A DNA stretch of 64,000 nucleotides from Rhineura floridana (Eukaryota > Chordata > Lepidosauria > Squamata > Rhineuridae): the NCBI RefSeq assembly GCF_030035675.1, contig NC_084495.1, positions 7,595,001 through 7,659,000 on the forward strand, read 5' to 3'. The notes under the pieces were generated by a model, which did not search any database, was not told the DNA's origin, and saw only the letters and a program-made list of their open reading frames with translations. Shown here piece after piece: positions 42,313-53,731 of this stretch. Within the stretch, counting starts at the first letter, position 1; the number at the start of each line of letters is the position of its first letter. The position numbers and the translations under genes were made by a program.

Positions 42313-43373
42313 CAGGAGCCCTGATATGTCCATCTGTCAAATTCTGCTGGCCTCCACTGGTGGTGGCGGGGAGTCCACTGTCCCAGAGGCCCTCCTTGCA
42401 CTTTCCTAAAGGACGGGCAGTTGGTAAGCGACTGTCAGCGATGTTCCCACAGGCGGTAGCAAGTACAGGACCTCAAAACATGGTGTTATAGGGCAGATCT
42501 AAGCGAGCTACAAATCTGCTGGATCCCAAGCTGCTCCATCCATCCCCGTGAGAGGGGTCTGATCTGGACCGGGCACAGCAAAAATTAATAACAAACCCGC
42601 TTCCACTCCGCACCTTTGGCCTCACTGGGGTGGATGGCAGGGCTTGGGATGCGGCCATCAATCTGCCACCCCTTCCTGTCTGGGGTTGGGTTGCTTGGCC
42701 TGCAAATCAGTCCATAAGAAGGTTCTGAAAAGCAGCAGTTGCCAGGGCCAGGAGCACATGGGAGAGTGGCATCCGAACAATGCAAACGTTCAGCAATGCA
42801 AGTCTTTCCCCAGTAATTTGTACAGCTGCATCATAGCATCATCCCTCTCTATTCTGGAACAAACACTGAAGTCGGAAAGTATTCAATGCAGCCTTACTTG
42901 AATGTGTGAAACTGGGATTTAATAGCCATTACAGAACTGACCCTCTACCTGGGCTGGGGTGTGTGATCAGCTTTTGCCGCGCTGTATTACCACTTGGCCA
43001 GGGTCAGGACATGTGAATTTCTCCCCCAAAGAGCAAGTGAAGGGCTCCGCCCTTGGGGGAACTTGCAGTTCGTAGCAAAGATCACAGAACCTGCACTGCA
43101 CTTTAGAAGACGTAGTTCTCTAATTTACATGCTGTCCCCTCCCTCCCTCCCTCATGCCATTTGTTACCCTGTTGCTACAATTAAATGGTCATTAATTCTG
43201 GGCTAAATTCAGAGCAGAAATGATGATCCACAATAGAGAGAGACTGCTTTAAGGTTAAAGATTGGGCCTGGGGTCTACCGTAATTTGCAATTACAACGAT
43301 ATAGTTGGGAACACGTGGAAGACTTGATGTGGGGGCCATAGATAGTTATCCTGATAGATTTCACATTCCCTAG

Positions 43374-43521
43374 AGGAGGGGTGGGGAGCCTATGACCCTC
43401 GAGATGTTATTGGTCTCAAATTCCCATCACCCCCAGCCAGTATGGCCACTGGTCGTGGATGATGGGAGTTGTAGCCAAGCAATATTTGGAGAGCAGCCGC
43501 TGGTTCCCCATTCCTCCCCTA
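43374..43521. mobile_element. palindromic hAT-like MITE
   Basis: It starts AGGGGTGGGGAGCCTATGAC and has ATTCCCATCACCCCCAGCCA and GATGGGAGTTGTAGCCAAGC arms. Confidence 0.7.
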
Positions 43522-43727
43522 GACCTTCTCTTCCGCCGCTCCAGAACCAAGGAAGTTTCATGGTTATAACATGGATCTTATCAGGAAGGCAAGTGGCAGC
43601 TTGGGTCCAAAGGCAGTTGTTTCCTATCAAGGGGAGGGGGCACATCTCAGTACTCAGTACCCCTGTAAAAGGGGACCAGATTTTGGACTTTATGGGGATG
43701 AGAGATGTTGCCTTAACCAGCTAAGCT

Positions 43728-44583
43728 CTAAGTTGGGGCACTGCCAGTTTCACTGTCCTGCTTCCAACCTATTTTGTTTGGTGACCTGCCTTGCTGGCTG
43801 TTGCCTTCTTTCAGGAGATGCACTCTTGCTGTGTTGTGGGGCTCAAGCCATTCACGCCAGACCCCAATACCATGCTCCTTGAGCCACTGGTTGGAGGAGA
43901 GAATGGCAGGTGATTCGAACAAGGGTGTTGACACTGCAGCCCAGAATCCCCCAGTCCCTGGGAATCTGGTGATCACCGAGGGGATCACATCCCAGTGTTG
44001 CTACATACCTCCAAAGCCTGCTGCATTTGCTCAGTCAAGGCCACTGGTGGTGGTGGTGGTGGTCTTCCCCCTTCTCTCTACTTCTAAATGGATGGATAGC
44101 CAGCCTGCTCACCCCTTCATCCCCCAGGCACTTCCTCTCTCCACCAGGCCCTTGGCAGTCTGGCAGTAGCTTAAGAACCCCATTTGTTGAATACTCCGGG
44201 GAGGGGCTCCCTTTCTTCACGCCACCAACGTAATTGCACAAACTGAAGCAGCCACGAGCATGGATCTTCCACGTAGGAGTGGCTGGGACGCACAATGGCC
44301 CCACCACAAATGACCCAGTCTCAAACCCGCTGGTAGAGACCCATGTGCCACTGAGGCACGGCTGTGGGGCCCCACCACACCAGCCTTTGGAGAAACGACA
44401 GAGGTGGCAGCTTGCCATGCACAAAAATCCTACCTGCCAACAGCCAACATTTTTCGGCCCTTTGGACAAAACCCATGGTCTTGTCAGGCTGCCCAGCATT
44501 GCCCCCCGATAGCAAATAGTCCACAGGTTCCTCCCCTCCCCTGTGCATAGGGATGCTTCCACTGGACTGCTTTCTTTGATCAT
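43728..44583 (-). other. unassigned minus-strand coding-like stretch
   Basis: Two adjoining minus-strand frames stay open for 86 and 182 codons (GFWAAVSTPLFESPAILSS; TWVSTSGFETGSFVVGPLCV). The Cys- and Trp-rich composition recalls a degraded extracellular or envelope-like protein, but I could not match a family. It may equally be chance. Confidence 0.25.
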
Positions 44584-44949
44584 CTTTCCGTCAGCAGAAA
44601 AGGTTTGATCTTCGAATCACGAAGGGCAAAGTAGGATCTGATAGCATGTTAATACCTTGAAAAATGTGGCAACAGCAAGACCAGCCCTTTGGATTCAGAT
44701 CTGCATGTTGCTGCATTCTAATGAGCTTGGCCATGCTTTCGGAGGAGGAATCCAACTCACAAAGCCCCATGAAGCCTTCAGGCCATGGTTCTCCTTTCCT
44801 GCATGCTCTGAGGGATACAGTTTGCCTCCATGTTTCTTGAGCTTCCTTCAGCTCCTGTTGTAGTGCTAAAACACCAGCATAGAAAATTCCCGTGTAAGAC
44901 TCCCTGAATGCAATCGCTCTGTATCAGATGTAGCCCTAACCCTAACCCT

Positions 44950-45052
44950 TCAGTTGTTGTGTACTCAAGCTCCCGTCAGCTCCATCCGGCATGACCATGC
45001 TCAGGGAAGATGGGAATTCAAGTCCACCACATCTTCAGGGCACCATGTTGCT
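44950..45052. mobile_element. palindromic MITE, decayed
   Basis: AGCTCCCGTCAGCTCCATCC and GATGGGAATTCAAGTCCACC arms. Confidence 0.5.
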
Positions 45053-45068
45053 TGTCCTTGGTCTGTCT

Positions 45069-45212
45069 CAGGGATGGGGAACCTGTGGCCTTCCAGATGA
45101 TGTTGGACTGCAACTCCCATCATCCCTCACCACTGATTATGCTGGCGAGGGCTGATGGGAGCTGGAGTCCAACTAACTTGGGTGAGGGGGTCCACAGGTT
45201 CCCCATCCTTGC
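45069..45212. mobile_element. palindromic hAT-like MITE, well preserved
   Basis: AGGGATGGGGAACCTGTGGC mirrors CCACAGGTTCCCCATCCTTG, giving inverted ends of about 20 bases. Confidence 0.75.
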
Positions 45213-45589
45213 TCTGTAGTGAAACACAAACTATTACTCTTTTTCTTATAGCAGTCTGACTTTATCCACAGTGATAAAAGCTCTATCTTCATCCAGTTTG
45301 CTCACACCTCTCCCTCAGCCTGCCATGTATTTAGCTTTTTTCCCAGTGTTGTTTTCAAAGGCTCACTTCCAAATGAGGCCTAGTCTGCAGATCACAAGAG
45401 AAAATGGTGCCTGTGCATTCCACTTTGGACTGCAGATATTGAGGATTGCTTGACTGAGAGCTCCTCTTGCATCAAATACTATTTATCCAGTGCTAGTTCT
45501 TCTCAGAGTAGACCCACTGAAATTAATGGGCCTGTTAGTCATGTCCATTAATTTCAATACACCTAGACCACATTCATCCCATATATGTA

Positions 45590-45870
45590 TTCTACTGTCA
45601 TTCCACTTGAAACAGTCATGGCTTCCCCCAAAGAATCCTGGGAAGTATAATTTGTGAAGGGTGCTGAGAGTTGCTTGAAGACCCCAATTTCCCTCCTAGA
45701 ACTACAATTCCCAGAGTTTTCTGGGAAGAGGGATCAACTGTTAAACCACTCTGGCAACTGTAGCTTTGTGAGGGGAATAAGGTTCTCTTAACAACTCTCC
45801 ACAGCACCCTTCACAAATACACTTTCCCAGAATTCTTTTCCTGTCACAGAGGACCATTCCCATATGCAGC
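45590..45870. mobile_element. DNA-transposon-like repeat
   Basis: CAAAGAATCCTGGGAAGTAT and CACTTTCCCAGAATTCTTTT are inverted relatives, and AACTACAATTCCCAGAG lies between them. Foldback character; family not proven. Confidence 0.5.
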
Positions 45871-46097
45871 CTCCTACAAGCAGCCTCAAGAGGTATAGTT
45901 CATGAACAATTTTACCACATGATGGACTGTTTATGTAGAGTGAGCTTAAAGTGATCAGATGAAATTACGGCGTTACATATGGCATGGCGGTATGTAATAC
46001 ATATGCACATGCACACACTCACTCCCACCTGTGGTCCAAGACCAGAATGAATTATGTGCTAGCAGAATATCTGAGAGAGAGGCAGTGTGCACATCAG

Positions 46098-46234
46098 CCT
46101 TTGCCAACCTGATGTCCTCCAGATATTTTGGACTATAATTCCCATCTGCCTCAGCCAGTATAGCCATGCTGGCTGGGGCTGATGGGAGTTGTAGTCCGAA
46201 GCATCTGGAAGACACCGAGTTGGCAAAGGTTGCT
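46098..46234. mobile_element. palindromic MITE, well preserved
   Basis: CCTTTGCCAACCTGATGTCC mirrors GACACCGAGTTGGCAAAGG, with GGGAGTTGTAGTCCGAAGC inside. Confidence 0.75.
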
Positions 46235-46279
46235 TCACACTTAGCTGGAGGACTTTTAGTTTCTGTGCTATTTCAAATA

Positions 46280-46460
46280 TTTAAGTACACAAGAAGAGCC
46301 TAGCTGGATCCGACCAAAGGTCCATCTAGTGCAGGATCTTGCTTCCAAGAGCAGCCCACCAGATGCCTCTGGGAAGCTCACAAGCAACAGACCTCCCTGT
46401 TGTATGTTCCCAGCAGCTGGTATTCAGAGGTGCACTGCCTCTGAATGTGGAAGTTCATTT
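46280..46460 (-). repeat. CR1-like LINE 3' end
   Basis: AAGAGCCTAGCTGGATCCG and ACCAGATGCCTCTGGGAAGC are the reversed tail seen at 3.24 and 17.6 kb. Confidence 0.65.
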
Positions 46461-47096
46461 TAGCTTTCAGGCCAATTGCTATGGAGACCTAGCCTCCATT
46501 GAGATTACTGACACAACGTCTGCCAGGCAATGCAAGGGTCTTCAGAGTTTTGTTGCTCTCTCTCTCTCTCTCTCCTGCTCATATCATAGTTTATACTGTT
46601 TTTTCTTTTTTTGGAAATGAGTTTTTGCCCCACCCCCACCCCCAGGTTTGATTTCTGTTCAAAAAGAGCGGCTAACAGGAGAAACTAGGATCTATCCAAT
46701 GTGTGGGGTCTGTACGTGTTTCAAGGTATGACTAATTTGATTCATGCACATTATTATGTAGCTGATCAAACAGCAGCACTAATGAGAAGAAGCTCTTTGC
46801 TGTCTAATGAGGTGTTCTAACCACGTGCATTTAGTCAATAGATCAGTATATGTTTGCTGCTTGTATCTATCTACTGTACAGAATTTGCTGTTTGTGTAAA
46901 GCAAGTGTTCCCGATGGGGTGGGTTCTGCTTGTGTCGATGCTGACAAAATCAGGGCCAAAACTTATGGTTGCAAAATGGAACTTTATTCTTTTCCTGCCT
47001 GTAGAGGAAAAACAGGATCTGTGCAAGATCTGGGGGAGGGGTGGGGGAGACTGATAGTAATGAATTATCTGTCTTTTTATTTTTTCAAGAAATGTA

Positions 47097-47255
47097 CAAC
47101 ATAATCTGAAGCTGTCGACACTTTATGCATGTTGGTAATAAACATAAATAAAGGTTTTAAGACAAATTCTGGTTTTGTGGCCTCTGACGTTACTTTTTCT
47201 TTATTTCTCATCTTTCTATGAGTTTTAAATGGTAGGCACACCCTCACCCAGCCTT
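47097..47255. repeat. repeat unit shared with 58.65-59.0 kb, copy A
   Basis: ATAATCTGAAGCTGTCGACA, TGTGGCCTCTGACGTTAC and ATGAGTTTTAAATGGTAGGC all recur at 58,654-58,960 in the same order, and both copies adjoin the palindromic MITE. Confidence 0.65.
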
Positions 47256-47373
47256 CCTTGCCCTGATGGCCTCTGGACATTTTGGACTACAGCTCCCATC
47301 AACCCCAGCCAACACAGTTGTTCTGGCCAGGCCTGATGGGAGTTGTAGTCCAAAGCATCAGAAGGGCAACAGG
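47255..47373. mobile_element. palindromic MITE
   Basis: TTGGACTACAGCTCCCATCA mirrors TGGGAGTTGTAGTCCAAAGC. Confidence 0.75.
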
Positions 47374-47384
47374 TTAAGAAAGTC

Positions 47385-47455
47385 TTCATAGAACCATAGA
47401 GGAAGGGGCCTATAAGGCCATTGAGTCCAACCTGCTGCTTAATGCAGGACTTTGA
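47385..47455 (-). repeat. CR1 LINE terminal fragment
   Basis: CATAGAACCATAGAGGAAGG and GGCCATTGAGTCCAACCTGC are the reversed CR1 end. Confidence 0.6.
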
Positions 47456-47892
47456 GGCCCATGTACTTTGCTTGTCCATCCTTCCGGTACTTAAAAGAGG
47501 AGTGGAAAGGGAAAGGAAAATACTCCGGATGAATGACTGGCTACAAAGGTGGTGCAGAATGTGAGAGATTTGGATTCTGGGACCACAGGCTAAGCTTCCT
47601 TGGAGATGGGCTGCTGGCAAGTGATGGGTTGCACCTCACGAGGACTGGGAAGAATGTGTTTGGCCATAAAATGGAGAAGAGGGTGATTTAGTGTGTTCAT
47701 CGTGAATGAGGGACAGTTCTGATACCTAACTTCCTTACAATGCATCATCTACATACTACTGCCAAAATTATCCCAAATGGCAGATCACAGATACAAGCAA
47801 CACCGACATTTTAAAAACATTTTTTATACTTGGGGTTTTTAAAATGTGGCTGTCGCTTGTATCACCTCTCATCGCCAGTTACATAAACTTCC

Positions 47893-48008
47893 TTGTAGTC
47901 CTTTATTTTGAACTACAACTCCCATCAGTCCCAGGCAGTACAGCCATGCTGTCTTGGTCTGATGGGAAATGTATTCCAAAGAGGGCACCAAGTTGGGAAA
48001 GGCTGGTC
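47893..48008. mobile_element. palindromic MITE
   Basis: GAACTACAACTCCCATCAGT mirrors TGATGGGAAATGTATTCC; the right end is TTGGGAAAGGCTGG. Confidence 0.65.
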
Positions 48009-48566
48009 TAGCCAAATTTAGGCCCATTAAATGTGTCATAATTAAAGGCATCAGAGCAAGCATGGAGAAGGAATATTACCCTTCTCTCTTTGAAGATAAT
48101 ATTTGCATTTAGGAGGGAACTTTCCTCTGGAACCAACAGGAGTTTACACACTCACACGCGCAAATACCAGTATCAGAGGAGGGAATTTCCTTAGGACCTT
48201 AGCAGAAGAGGGAGATGTGTAGATTCCAGGAGTGGAAATCCCAAACATCAAGCCAGGATCCAGTCTCAAAGTTAAAGTGTTTTGGTAAAGTCTCTTGATT
48301 TCAACAGAAGAGAGGGAAGCATGTGCTTTTAAGTTTCCATAAAAATCAGTAGGACAGTAATCCTTAACTTTGGCTGAGTTGTATATTGTGTAGAACTCTG
48401 TTGGTCTCCAAATTCAACCTGCTTGTTGTTATGTGCCTTCAAGTTGATTACGACTTATGGCGACCCCATGAATCAGTGACCTCCAAGAGCATCTGTCATG
48501 AACCACCCTGTTCAGATCTTGTAATTCAGGTCTGTGGCTTCCTTTATGGAATCAATCCATCTCTTG

Positions 48567-49446
48567 TTTGTTTAATTATTTATATATTTATTAAACTTGT
48601 ATACCGCCTCATAGCCAAAGCTCTCTGGGCAGTTTACAGTAACTAAAAATGAATACAATTTAAAATGCATCTTTTAAAAACAATTTAAAACACAATTTAA
48701 AATTTTAAAACAATATAGAACACATGCTAAAATGCCTGGGAGAAGAGGAAAGTCTTGACCTGGCGTCGAAAAGATAACAGTGTTGGCGCCAGGAGCACCT
48801 CGTCAGGGAGATCATTCCATAATTTGGGGGCCACCCTTCCCTCGGAGTAGGCACCCAGAGGAGGGCCTTTGATCTTGAACGTAGTGTACGGGTGGGTTCG
48901 TATCGGGAGAGACGTTCCATCAGGTATTGCGGTCCCAAGTCATGTAAGGCTTTATAGGTCAATACCAGCACCTTGAATCGAGCTCGGAAACATAAAGGCA
49001 GCCAGTGCAAGCGGGCCAGAATCGGTTTTATATGTTCGGACCATCTGGTCCCTGTTACCAATCTGGCCGCTGCATTTTGCACAAGCTGCAGTTTCCGAAC
49101 CGTCTTCAAAGGCAGCCCCACGTAGAGTGCATTGTAGTAATCTAATTTAGAGGTTACCAGAGCATGAACTGAAGTCAGGTTATCCCTGTCCAGATAGGGA
49201 CGTAGTTGGGCCACCAACCAAAGTTGGTAGAAGGTACTCCGTGCCACTGAGGCTACTTGAGCCTCAAGTGACAGAGATGATTCTAGGAGAACCCCCAAGC
49301 TACGAACCTGCTCCTTCAGGGGGAGTGCAACCCCATCCAGGACAGGTTGGACATCCACCATCCGGTCAGAAGAACCACCCACTAGCAGCACCTCAGTCTT
49401 GTCTGGATTGAGCCTCAGTTTATTAGCCCTCATCCAGTCCATTGTC
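48567..49446 (-). mobile_element. L2 LINE, 5'-truncated, inserted in BovB
   Basis: The minus strand encodes [60 protein letters not shown] and [17 protein letters not shown], ending in a T/A-rich tail. It closely resembles the copy at 19.4-19.9 kb. Confidence 0.87.
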
Positions 49447-49460
49447 CTTCCTCTTTTTCT

Positions 49461-51391
49461 TTTTTTTTTATTTTTTTTTACAATAATTTTTATTCGAATT
49501 TTCATAAAACATACAAAACAAAATCATAAAACATTCAAAGACAAAAAACAAAACAAAGCAAAAATGATTAAACAAAAAAAATAAAATGTTGACTTCCCAT
49601 TTGTCGCAGATCAAATCAGTTATAGGTCTACAATATATAACAATCCTGTCTCTTAAATTATATTATAAAATCACTTTCCTCCAGTAGTTATCTTAATTAA
49701 TCATCAAATCTCATAAACATTACTTTATTCTTTCCACAAAAAGTCAAAGAGAGGTTTCAATTCTTTAAGAAATATATCTATCAATTTTTCTCCAAATAAA
49801 CATGTCGATTAATCCATCTCGTTAATAATAATAATAATCTTATTGTCATAACCATAGTCCAAATAAACATATCGATTCATCCATCTCATCAAAATCTGTT
49901 AGGTCCAATAATTTCAATAGCCATTATTCCATTATCCCTATTAATTCCATCTTCCATCTTCAATAGTCCTGTTAAGTCCAGTAATTTCAGTGTCCAATCT
50001 TCCATTATCAGTATTCCATAATAATCTTGCTGTCATAGCCATAGTCATATAATAAGAGTCTGATGGGAATTTCCTCTATCCCAAATATTTTCTTGCCATC
50101 AATTCTGAATAAGTTGCTGAAATATTGTTGTAAAGTCATATCTCTGTTCTTCTTTTTTACAAAATGCACTGGTTCATCTCTTGAGAGTTTTTCCATTGTC
50201 ACATGGCTGCTGTTAATTCCATAGATTTTCTCTATATCAAGCTCCATCACGTCATTCCAGTCCAGAAGATTATCCAAGCCATTGATAACTTTATCTCTAA
50301 TATCTTCATTAATTTCTTCAGAGATAACGTTAAATTCCAAACAGTAGATTTTATTTCTAATATCCATAAACTCCAGATCTTTTTCCAATTCCACATTTGT
50401 TCCAATCTCCAGGGCTTGTATCTTCCCTTTATTTTTTCTTTTCTCATCTCTGATCTCATTCTCCTCTCTCACAGGATCCCCTATTTCTTTAAGCTCCTGC
50501 GTCATTTTGCTCAGTTCAATTTTTAGCTCCTTACTACCCTGTCTTAGGGTTTGTTTCGTTATCTCAATCTCATCCATTATTTTCTGAAACATAATTACTT
50601 CCAGATTCTCAGCCACTTTCTTGATTGCCATTTTTTAAAACCACGAAAACAAAGCAAAACAAAAATAAAGAAGAACCACTTCTTATTTCAGCAACAATTG
50701 GGTTAATATTCCAGGCTTGATGACATCACAGTATAAACAGAGCAGCCTGCCTTATCTCTCTATGTTCAAGAATACAAAACAAATTTAGTTCCCAGCATCA
50801 AAACAGTTAGCGTCGTCGTGAAGAAGCAGATTCGTCAAAATAAAATAGACCAAAAAGAGAATAGTCCCAGACAATATAATGTTCCTCGGAATAGAAATCC
50901 CTCTTCTGTGTATATCTTTAGAATGCACTTCCAGGACAGCTTTTTGCAATAGAAACAGAGATAAGCTGTTAATTTCGTGAATAACAGAGAAGAGTTATAA
51001 CTCACCCAGAAGCTCTTTAAAGCTGATTAAATTGACAAATCTCTTTTTGCTGCAGCAATTTAAACCAAGTAAAAAAAATAATAGAAAGAAGGGTGCTTGC
51101 CTGTTAGTCCGTTTTCTCTTTGAAGAAAAGATAAACGTATCGCGTTAAACAGATAGAGCTTGTTCGGAAGTCCGTCCGGCATTGCTGGCTGGACCTTTTC
51201 TCATAAATTAATGAAATCCAGTCCTCCCAACAAAAACAGGCTTTTGAGGTTGATCTCTACGTTTCTCCCTGCCCGGGAGAAATTTCATCAGTCAAAAAAA
51301 AATATTCTGACTGATTTATATCTGAATAAGCTTCTTTTGAGGCGGGAGCCTGTCTCAAAAGCAGGCACAAGCGAAGTCACCCTTCCCGGAA
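49461..51391 (-). mobile_element. ORF1-only L1 (half-L1-like), complete with 17-bp target duplication
   Basis: GTCCTTCCTCTTTTTCT flanks it exactly at 49,444-49,460 and 51,392-51,408. In minus orientation it has a ~760-bp 5' UTR, ORF1, a ~550-bp 3' region and a poly(A) end. No ORF2 is present, yet both ends look intact, so it resembles mammalian HAL1 elements and would depend on an L1 for movement. Confidence 0.83.
50008..50631 (-). CDS. L1 ORF1-type protein, 207 aa, intact frame
   Basis: L1 ORF1 proteins are RNA-binding chaperones that coat LINE RNA. The N-terminal ~80 residues are a coiled coil (IMDEIEITKQTLRQGSKELK). Next comes an RRM-like stretch (RNKIYCLEFNVISEEINEDI) and KIYGINSSHV. The protein is short: the usual C-terminal domain is reduced, ending DYGYDSKIIMEY. 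It lies within the element at 49,461-51,391 and is uninterrupted. Confidence 0.75.
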   Translation of the reverse strand: MAIKKVAENLEVIMFQKIMDEIEITKQTLRQGSKELKIELSKMTQELKEIGDPVREENEIRDEKRKNKGKIQALEIGTNVELEKDLEFMDIRNKIYCLEFNVISEEINEDIRDKVINGLDNLLDWNDVMELDIEKIYGINSSHVTMEKLSRDEPVHFVKKKNRDMTLQQYFSNLFRIDGKKIFGIEEIPIRLLLYDYGYDSKIIMEY

Positions 51392-51879
51392 GTCCTTCCT
51401 CTTTTTCTACTCCCTTCTGTTTTCCCCAGCATTATTGTCTTTTCTAGTGAATCATGTCTTCTCATTATGTGTCCAAAGTATGATAACCTCAGTTTCATCA
51501 TTTTAGCTTCTAGTGACAGTTCTGGTTTAATTTGTTCTAACACCCAATTATTTGTCTTTTTCACAGTCCATGGTATACGCAAAGCTCTCCTCCAGCACCA
51601 CATTTCAAATGAGTTGATTTTTCTCTTATCCGCTTTTTTCACTGTCCAGCTTTCACATCCGTACATAGAGATAGGGAATACCATGGTCTGAATGATCCTG
51701 ACTTTGGTGTTCAGTGACACATTTTTGCATTTGAGGACCTTTTCTAGTTCTCTTACAACTGCCCTCCCCAGTCCTAGCCTTCTGATTTCTTGACTCTTGT
51801 CTCCATTTTGGTTAATGACTGTGCCGAGGTATTGATAATCCTTGACAAGTACAATGTCCTCATTGCTGTAGAACCCTTT

Positions 51880-52205
51880 CCCCCAAACTAGAAATTTTTC
51901 TGACTTAAAATTGGAGGCACACTTAATTCATATTCCTACAAAGCTGTTTTTAGAATAAGCAATACAAAGAACTGTGTTTCTATGTGAGTCACTGTTTGAG
52001 TATTTATTTTTTTAATTGGGAAAGTGGGATGAACTAATGAAGGGAAGTTGAAGATACAGGTCTCAATGACAAATTAACAGATTGAAAGCTAACATCCCAG
52101 AGTTAAACAAACAAACAAACATCCCACTCTTCCTCTCAGTAGGAACCCAGGGCAGCAAGATGGCATCCACCTGAGAGTTCTTAACTCAAATGTGAAATTG
52201 CTAAT
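51880..52205. other. stretch without recognised feature
   Basis: AT-rich. An (AAAC)n run lies near 52,107-52,120. Nothing else was seen. Confidence 0.4.
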
Positions 52206-52684
52206 CTAAGAAAAATATGTAACTTGTCCCTAACATTGGTCTATACCTGGGGACTGGAACATGGCCAATGTAGCACCTATTTTTAAAAAGGCATCAATGA
52301 GGGTATCTGGGAAATTACAGGCCGTCTGTTCCAGGAAAAATTGTGGAAAACATGATGAAAGGTAAAATTACCAAGCATGTGGAAGAACAGGTCTTGCTGA
52401 ATCAATACCAGCATGGCTTCTGCAATGATAAGCCCTGTCTTACTAACCTTTTAGAGTTCTTTGATGTGGATAGAGGTGAGCCAGTAGATGTTGTGTACTT
52501 GGACTTTCAAAAGCTTTCAATAAAGTCCCTCACCAAATATTTCTCCTGAGTAAGCTTAGTAGTTATGGAATTAAGAGAACAGGTCCTCTTATTGATCAAT
52601 AACTACTCAAAGAACCCTAAACAGTATAGGAATAAATAGATAGCTCTCACAATGGAAGGAAAGATGTAAGAAATGGGTTCATCC

Positions 52685-53176
52685 TGTTGGAATATATGGG
52701 GTTCAACTCCAACTTGGGTTGAGGCTGCATGGGGTTAAAAAGGGTAGCTAGAGAGGATACCTCTTGGTTGCTAGGCTATACCTGTCCTTTGATCTCTCCC
52801 TTCCTGCTAGACCGATATGCAGAGGATGTTGATCCCAGTTCCTTCCCTCCTTCCCAGTCTTCTTCTTTCTCTCGAGAGGGGAGCAGACATCTTTCCTTTG
52901 TCTCTCCCTCTCCTCTAGCATGAGGGCTAGCACTGGGCTCAGTGCTTGCTGCTCCAGGATAGCTGGATAGCTAGATACAGGACTCCTATCAAATATGTAC
53001 TTCCAGAATAAAGTAGTTCTTTCTTATTTTAAAGCTTAATGTCTCCGTCTGACTAATTTGCAGGGAAGGTAGAATCTTAGCAAAGATTCAAACACACACA
53101 CACAAGCTCGCTCAATACTCTGTTCCGCAGCACAACTCTGCAGGGTCCTACAGGACATTGGGCCCAGCGTCCTTTA
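52685..53176 (+). mobile_element. solo LTR, family 1 copy A (fossil)
   Basis: Starts TGTTGGAATATATGGGG; the 5-bp duplication CATCC lies at 52,680-52,684 and 53,177-53,181. It shares GACATCTTTCCTTTGTCTC and AATAAAGTAGTTCTTTCTTA with the LTR at 59,009-59,507. Host sequence: CR1-like LINE. Old; the end is a little eroded. Confidence 0.7.
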
Positions 53177-53731
53177 CATCCAAGGATCTGTATTTGGGAT
53201 TAGTGCTTTCAAATTTGTTCCTCAACAGGGTGAGCAGTGAGATGGACTCATTTGCTGATGACACCAAATGACAAATGCAATTTAATTAAGCAATTTAATT
53301 GCCATTATACAAATCCATGGTATTGTGTATACACTTGGTATCGTGTGTACAGACCTGGTTGCACACCTCGAAAAAGAATATTGTAGAGCTGGGAAATGTT
53401 CAAAAAATGGCTGAGGGGCTGGAGCAATTCCCTAATGAGGAAAGATCACATTTGAGGCTTTTTAGTTTAGGGGGGGAAGTGAGACGGGGACATGATAGAG
53501 GTGTATAAAATTATGCATGGTGTGGAGAAAGTGTCTGGGTTGAATTCCCCCCCCTCTCTCATAGCAATAGAATTCTGGGTCATCCAGTGAAGCTGAATGT
53601 TGGAAGATTTAGGACAGACAAAGGGAAGTCCTTCACACAGAGCACAGTTAAACTATGGAGTTCCCTACCACAAGAGATGGTGATGGCTACCAAATTGGAT
53701 GGCTTTAAGAGAGGATTAGATGAATTCATGG

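Larger units (their letters stand above)
48425..51880 (-). mobile_element. BovB (RTE) LINE, interrupted by L2 and L1 insertions
   Basis: On the minus strand, 51,880-51,392 encodes the BovB C-terminus (MYGCESWTVKKADKRKINSF, MWCWRRALRIPWTVKK, SYFGHIMRRHDSLEK). Its continuation, RWIDSIKEATDLNYK and then LNRVVHDRCSWRSL in another frame, lies at 48,565-48,425 next to the tail GGGTCGCCATAAGTCGTAAT. The two pieces are consecutive in a BovB, so everything between was inserted later. Confidence 0.85.

Noticed and set aside
43728-44583. Naming this block a retroviral envelope gene
   Set aside because: No recognisable cleavage site, fusion region or CX6CC motif; only composition suggests it.
44930-44948. 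Telomere-like CCCTAACCCTAACCC
   Set aside because: Only two to three units; too short for an interstitial telomeric site and expected by chance.
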